Assembly (NCBI GenBank): GCA_038277395.1
Contig: CM076197.1
Location: 27,483,564-27,547,563, forward strand
DNA length: 64,000 nt
From: Dryocosmus kuriphilus
Lineage: Eukaryota > Arthropoda > Insecta > Hymenoptera > Cynipidae
Reading direction: 5' to 3'
Position 1 is the stretch's first letter, and each line of letters begins with the position of its first letter. Positions 58,107-64,000 of this stretch are shown piece after piece. The position numbers were made by a program, and so were the translations under genes. The notes beneath the pieces are model-generated. The model did no database searches and was not told the DNA's origin. It saw only the letters and a list, made by a program, of their open reading frames with translations.

Positions 58107-59998
58107 AACATCCCTGATTAAAATGACGGATAGAACCCGGTTGGACTCGGGACTCTATCCGGACCTATACAGAAAACTTCCGTGTTTTGTAACCGGGAAA
58201 ATCTGGGCCTTATATGGAAAAATGGGAAATATTTTTCCGGGTCTTTTTCGGTTCTAGCCGGGATGTAGACAGCACATAACTTTTCTATCCTGACCTATCC
58301 TGGAATTATATGGGACACTAAGGAAGATGTATCCGGGTTTTATATGGTCTTAGCCGGGGTCTGTTCGGTACACAATTTCGATCTATCCGAGCCTATCTGG
58401 GATATATAAGGGATGCTGGGAAAAATTAATCTGGGTCCAATTCGGTCCTAGCTGGGATCTATTCGGTACACAATTACGCTCTAACGGGGCCTAGAAGGAT
58501 CTTATATGGGAACCTGAGAAAGATTTATCTACGTCCTAGTCGGGATCTATTTGGTACAAAAATTCACTCTAGCCGGGCCTGCCTGGCGTGAAGTACGAGT
58601 TTTGTCCCCGGTTTATATCCAGACCTATTCGGGACGTATGTCTATCTGGCACCAAGAGTGTCAATGCCATGTGCTGTGAAAGCACAAAAAAAAAAAGGAT
58701 CGATGACGATCAAACATATGTATTAGATACATCTTTTCAATATAACAATGGTGAAAAATTGTGGCTAACTTATAGCTCCGACGATCGATTCCTATCGTGA
58801 GACAATAATCCCTGCGATCCTGGCGGAATTGTGCTGAACTACCACAGAAAACCAGAAAGGAGCGGATAAGACTATAGAAGATTCCATCGGGCGAATAATT
58901 CGATTTACTGATTTAAGCGTCCGCTGGAAAGCCGGATAGAACCAGATAGAAAACCATTTTCGGTCTTGTCACCAACTTTAGTTCCGACAAAGTTTCGGAT
59001 AGGGCCGCATAAAATGACACTTCTAACTTAATCAAATATATAATTATGATGTCATCCCGAATAGAACCCAGATAAGACAGCTATTTTTCTACGAAAAATA
59101 TGACGAACCGAATAAGAACCGGATCGGGCCGAATAATTTCCAGATATAAAGTAAGTACCCGGATAGAACCCACATAGACCCGTATACAAAAACTTATCCG
59201 GTTTCTATCTGGGTCCAGTCCGGTTTCTATCAGATCCTATCAGGCATTTTAAGCAGGGTTGGTTATAAATTTGGGTTTAGAGTACAGGTCAGATCCCGGA
59301 TAGACCCGAATAGTCACCCCTTAAACTTTATAAGAAATCTATTTATGGTTCCATGTTCCGGATAGGTCCGGTATAAGCCCGGCTGGGAGTGCATTGTAGA
59401 ACTTGGTTAAATTTGCGTTTAAAGAGTACAGTTCAGGTCCCGGATAGACTCGGACAGATGTCCTCTTAGACGAAATCAATTTCTGGTTCCATGTCTCAGA
59501 TAGATCCCGGATAAGCCCGTTTGCGAGGGCATTGTAGGACTTGGGTTAAATTTGGGTTTAAAGAGTACAGATCAAATCCCGGATAGACCCGGATAGCTCC
59601 TCTTGTAGCATTTAAAAGATATCAATTTCTGTTTCCATGTCCCAGATAGGTCCCGGATAAGCCCAGGTACATTGACTCTTATTGATTTCTTGGACATGAT
59701 TGGTTCCAGTCAGACCCGGATAGACTCTAGTATGGACTTAAAGAAAATCAATTTCTGAATTCCTGGCCCGGATAAGTTCCGGATACACCCAGTTTGAAAA
59801 ACAATGTTGACTGCGTCAAAATATATTATTGGTCTCGTTTTCCCGATATAGAACCCGGATAGTCTGAATAATCCCCAGATAGAAAATAAGTAACCGGATA
59901 CAGCCCGGATATACCCATCCCAAAGTTCTATCCGGTTTCTATTAGGGCCTTATCAGGGTTCTATCGGATCCTATCCGTCATTTTAAGCAGGGATGTAA
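58107..59998. mobile_element. Composite MITE/foldback with 'ccctgNttaaaatgacgg' ends
   Basis: Left end 'ccctgattaaaatgacggat' at about 58107. Right end, inverted, 'ccctgcttaaaatgacggat' ending at about 59993. Interior arrays differ in strand. About four units of 110-120 bp with 'cctagccgggatctattcgg' words occupy 58130-58600. About four units of 125 bp with 'cccggatagacccggatag' and 'ttgggtttaaagagtacag' words occupy 59270-59800. A third copy of the terminal word ('ggcattttaagcagggttgg') sits inside at about 59245-59264, suggesting nesting or tandem fusion of two elements. No transposase. Confidence 0.78.
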
Positions 59999-61753
59999 AC
60001 CTGACCTCATTGTTTGGGAGCGCTTTGAACTCAATCAAAAATTAAACACAAAAATTGTAGAAAAGAAAGGCAAGTTTTATAATACTCTAAAGTACATTGA
60101 AATTTTTAGAATGCTAACACGTTAAATGTGTTTTTAATACTTTATACTATTAGATAAATGGTTAGTATAGTCATTTTTGAAAACAAGGAAAATGTCAAAA
60201 TCGTATTTTTGGCCGGAATTCACAGATTTCTCCCACTCTGATACGTAATTATTCTATGGTTCTCCAAACTTGCAAAAATGTTACCATATATCAAGTTTGG
60301 TAATTCAATTATCTTTTTATTACTTATTCCTCTTTTAATAATTTTAGCCACATAACTTCATTTCACTAAAATTTTCCTTTATTTATTTAATCTTCACAGT
60401 GATGTTCATGACTATTTTCATTCACAATAATATTATACAAGCTATAATGTACTTCAACTCTAGGATAATTAATCACATTGTTAATACGATCCACAATCCC
60501 ATAAACTCTGATTTATCTGAATTCACGGTTCTTTCAATTGTCACTTCACCTTGTGTCAGGTAATTTTAAACTCTGAAGAGTGACCGCAAAAATAGGCCAA
60601 AATTGGCACGTTTCATGGACATCGAAATTTGAATCGATTTTGGCGGTAAATAATTGCACACCATGGCACATCATTCCTCTGAAAGTTTCAGATTGAGCCT
60701 ACCTTTTGTTACTGAGATGTGAGGGGTTAAACAGTAACTATACACGAATGAAAGGTATGCTATTTTATACCTTCAACAAAAAATACCGCAAGATTATTTC
60801 TCATGTCAAAAAATGTTTGAGATAAGAATTGTTTATCTGTTAGAAGACTATTTTATCATCACCTTAAACTGACATTTAAGAGCACACTGTGAAGGTCAAT
60901 CAGAGGTCAGCTTGCGAAATTTACCAAAATGTTTTTCAACTGATGTCGGATAATTTGCAAGGTCATATAAAGGTCAAATGGACATTTTTAGAAAAATTCG
61001 GGAAGAACGTTTCCTCGTCTCTCTGTCTGTTTGGAATTTTGATTAATGTGTGTCCCCTTGCCACCCGATGAAGTCTTATATTTGAATTTCACTTACTGTA
61101 CATTTGATCACTTTGTAATTCATGAGAAGGTCATGACGAATTTGAATCGGCACAGAAATGAAATTATCAATAATTTTCCAAGAAAATGTACATCGATTGT
61201 GTGAACTGAGTCCTTTTCTATAAATAGATAAATCCGATGTATTTGTATCAGAATTGTCTACCTTTTTACTTAAAATGTATCAATTTTTTAGATTTTACTT
61301 TGCGCAGGGACTGTATCTAGTTCATTTACTTTACGTTTTTTTGTATTAGAGGAGACATGTAACTTGGGAATAACACTTAATGGGTTCTCTATAGTATAAG
61401 ACCTGTCAGTTTTAGATTCTTTCTGCTCATTTTAACCTAAGCAGTTATTTAAGGGCATTTTTTTAATTGAATGAAAAAAACTATGCAAAAATATAATTCT
61501 ATTCATGGAAATCGTCGAAAAAAGGGATTTTTTTTCTCTTAAAATATCAGCGTAATGAGAAAAAAAAATTAAATGTAACACTCTTATGAGACATGACAAA
61601 TTTTATTATGAAATGAAATTACAATTTATTTAGAAATTAAATGTCATAAGAATGAAAATATGTCAATTAAGTGTGAGAAACTTTTTTTTTTTATTTCGCG
61701 GCACCGTTGATTTAATCATGTTAGATTTTATTTTCTCTATTTTTTTTCGCAAA
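59999..61753. other. No gene recognised
   Basis: AT-rich, 1.75 kb. The open frame 60889-61071 has no recognisable domain. No repeats were supported. Confidence 0.4.
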
Positions 61754-63150
61754 TCACCGACAATTTATTTTCGTTTTTTTTTCTCTGAATCGCAGTTTTT
61801 CTAAGCTAATCATAATTTCTTTAATGACCGTCATTGTCGCATTTGTGTTCAGCGTATTTTTCAATGCTTGTTGAATAGGTTCAGCATTTTTTATAGCTTC
61901 CTCATATACTTTTACAGCAGATTCTAAATCAGTTTTTAACTTTTTAATATATTTTCTTTCTTTTGCGATATCTTCTAAAATTACTGCTTCTTTAGCCCTA
62001 CGCTTCTCTTGTTGAACCTGATTAGCTTGCTCCTCTAAAGCAATTCGCTTTTTTTCTCCTAAATATGATAAATACGACTGATGAGCATAACGCGCACCAG
62101 TTAAAAGGTTTTTGGTTTATGGAACCTTATAAATTTAAGAACCGTATTTCTTTACGTCATCCAAAGTTGCTAATTTATCACTTAACGTTCTTTCAATCAT
62201 ACCCATGTTCCCCTCGTTCAAAATTTGACCTGACTTCGGGAATCCACGCTCAAACTCGGCATTACCATGCGTTATAGACAAAGCGTTTTTGACTAAATGC
62301 ATTATAATGGGATACCTAATATCGAAATCAGTTTTCAATTTAAAATTTGATCCCAATAATCATCTATTCTCTCCTCTTTCAACAAGCAATAACCTAACCT
62401 CTTCATCAAGCTGAAGTATTTTCCATTCATTGGATAGTTGATCAACGTCTATCTCCGGTTTCTTAAGCGGCAATAACTTTGCTATTTTCGTCGCAAAACT
62501 AATGCTTTCGACTTTTTTAATGTTTTCTGGGACGAGGCACTGAAAATACTTCAACTTTGATTTTTTTACATATATGCGTTACAGGTGCAATATGAAACTT
62601 TTTAAATTGCAACTTTAAAATTAACTGATCCGTTTCTAAAAGTTTTTGGATTACATCTTAAACACCTACTCCGCATTTAACATCACTGATGTTTCAAAAA
62701 TCAGAAGAATTATTTAGAAGGGATTCCAAATCACCAAAACGGATCTTATTGAGTAGTTATGGGTTAAAAACGTTTGACAATAGTAATAGAATGAGCTTCC
62801 TGATTTGTGAGTACAATATATGAATGACAGGTTCTTCGTTTTGGAACTGTAAAGTGAATTCAGTAGTAAACACTCTTTCCGAGGAAGCAACGAATTGCAA
62901 GGTGCTTTTCAAGAACGTGTTATTTAAGTAAGTTACTATGTTTAATAAATAGTGTTGCTTCACCATAGTCGAGGACTCTTTTTTGGGAATGCGCCGTAGA
63001 AAATATTCTTCTAAAGCAGGCAAGCGTTCTGGCATTCTATCCGATGATGGACCTAACGTGAGCCACCTTGCATCGCTGTGTATTATAAACATGTGTTCCG
63101 GTAATTTTAAATCTTTTTTAATTTTACTGAATTCTTCACATCACAAGTCT
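61754..63150 (-). pseudogene. hAT-superfamily transposase pseudogene with coiled-coil tail
   Basis: Minus strand: an upstream block near 63070 has S-D-A-R-W-L-T-L-G-P (usually S-T-R-W-L), a conserved hAT segment. A middle part in 62757-63092 and 62360-62554 has L-S-N-E-W-K-I-L-Q-L-D-E-E-V. The dimerisation motif at about 62290-62180 reads S-I-T-H-G-N-A-E-F-E-R-G-F, then M-I-E-R-T-L-S-D-K-L. Two in-frame stops (near 62133 and 62115) interrupt the K-Y-G block, and the frame then continues for about 110 codons as a Glu/Lys/Ala-rich coiled coil to TGA at 61754-61756. Further frame breaks lie near 62356 and 62600-62750. This is not the same family branch as the hAT at 12446-13230. Confidence 0.83.
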
Positions 63151-64000
63151 TTTTTGTGAAAATAATAGTAAACTTTGATTATAAAGTCGGAAACATCAAC
63201 ACTCAAACAATCTAATCCTTTATACAACTTCACTTATGTGACGTCAAACTTTTTTCGACCGCTTATTATTAATTTCAGTAAAATTTTATTTTTTTTGGTC
63301 TTACGGTCATAAAACATTGATGAACAACAACCTTAATAGCGCGTAAAAAAATCAATTTTATTATATTCGACGTTTCGATCTCAATCTGCGGATCTTTTTC
63401 CAGAAATTTCTAAAAATAATACAACGAGTAATATATCTAATATTCATAAACGTTTGTTAATAATTTTTGAGATTAAATAACATATAAAAGTATTACCTTA
63501 AAATTCGATCGATATTCTTACATAAATTTCCAAACAGAATTAATAAATGTCAATATATTAGTTTAAAATATTCCAAGATTTCTTTCAATTGTCAAGATCC
63601 TTCATTGTCATTTGTTAAAATTTTTGTTTCATTGTATTAACATTTTAGTACATTCTTTGTAATAATTTGAAGTTCCGAATTAAAAGGAACTCCAATAATT
63701 TATAGATCACATTTGACAAACGATGTGTTTACAGACAGACAAGACACAGTATACTCTTTTGTAGAGGTTAAGCGAATTACTCGGTCAATTTGCAATTATA
63801 GTATTACGTATGCCATTCTGATTTTTGATAATTTTACATGTAATGATACACCTTTTCCGAAAGGCATACGATTCGGTTGGGGAAAAATGATTTGTATCTG
63901 ATAATAGTCGCGTGAAAAAGGATAGACACAACACGTACAGTGTTCTCAGCGTAAGTAAAGCAGCTGAAATGATGCGCAGGGCAGGATTATGAGTCAAAGG
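63151..64000. other. No gene recognised
   Basis: AT-rich. The segment near 63366-63405 ('cgacgtttcgatctcaatct') resembles a widespread insect repeat junction, but I cannot delimit it. No open frame with recognisable content. Confidence 0.35.

Overview
The window is eukaryotic and almost certainly from an insect or another arthropod. It is AT-rich, has short GT-AG introns, and carries a DNA ligase I gene fragment. The repeat load is typical of arthropods: P/THAP, MULE, mariner DD34D and DD41D, hAT, Helitron, Penelope, non-LTR and Ty3/gypsy elements. The species cannot be named from the sequence. I found no intact host gene, no rRNA, no CRISPR array and no operon. This is a transposon graveyard with clean nested insertions, and several target-site duplications (TSDs) can be read directly.

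Layout: (1) 737-6351, a THAP/P-type transposase pseudogene on the minus strand. It is split by a complete MULE (2570-5011, 9-bp TSD), which is itself split by a G-tract element (3777-4313, TAA TSD). (2) About 6850-7413, a DNA ligase I fragment beside a foldback element (7434-8460). (3) 9840-11060, the 5' half of a non-LTR retrotransposon; 12446-13230, a shortened hAT; 15447-15998, a hAT-type MITE; 16161-17390, a dead mariner; 17749-18168, a MITE. (4) 19867-23224, a DD41D Tc1/mariner-superfamily element with long repeat-bearing inverted arms. (5) 24705-28977, a 4.3-kb foldback element with 173-bp monomers, carrying a second G/C-tract element (27716-28215). (6) 29320-29960, a reverse transcriptase fragment cut by a small palindromic MITE.

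(7) About 30756-39340, a Ty3/gypsy-like element with LTRs, a tRNA-Lys primer-binding site, a SAP-domain Gag, a broken protease, no reverse transcriptase, an integrase and an extra 3' ORF. It is interrupted by a mariner (33361-34561) and by a head-to-head pair of tRNA-bearing repeats (36362-37135, 12-bp TSD). (8) 39871-54190, scattered fragments: two uncharacterised repeat protein families (one with a spliceable intron and a nested MITE), a Penelope-like element, Helitron helicase tails and a FLYWCH finger. (9) 54890-55510, a GC-rich minisatellite; 58107-59998, a composite element ending in CCCTG-type inverted repeats; 61754-63150, a second hAT pseudogene.

The most unusual signals are the TAA-flanked G-tract family, whose internal palindromes change between copies (CCACGTGG in one, CCTCGAGG in the other) and which keeps the C-terminus of an unknown protein; the head-to-head tRNA-like pair with polymerase III signals; and the recurrence of tandem-array inverted arms in four unrelated elements. 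The genes do not form a pathway. Their relationships are insertion order: P is older than MULE, which is older than the G-tract element; gypsy is older than its mariner and tRNA element; the 173-bp foldback is older than its own G/C-tract element.
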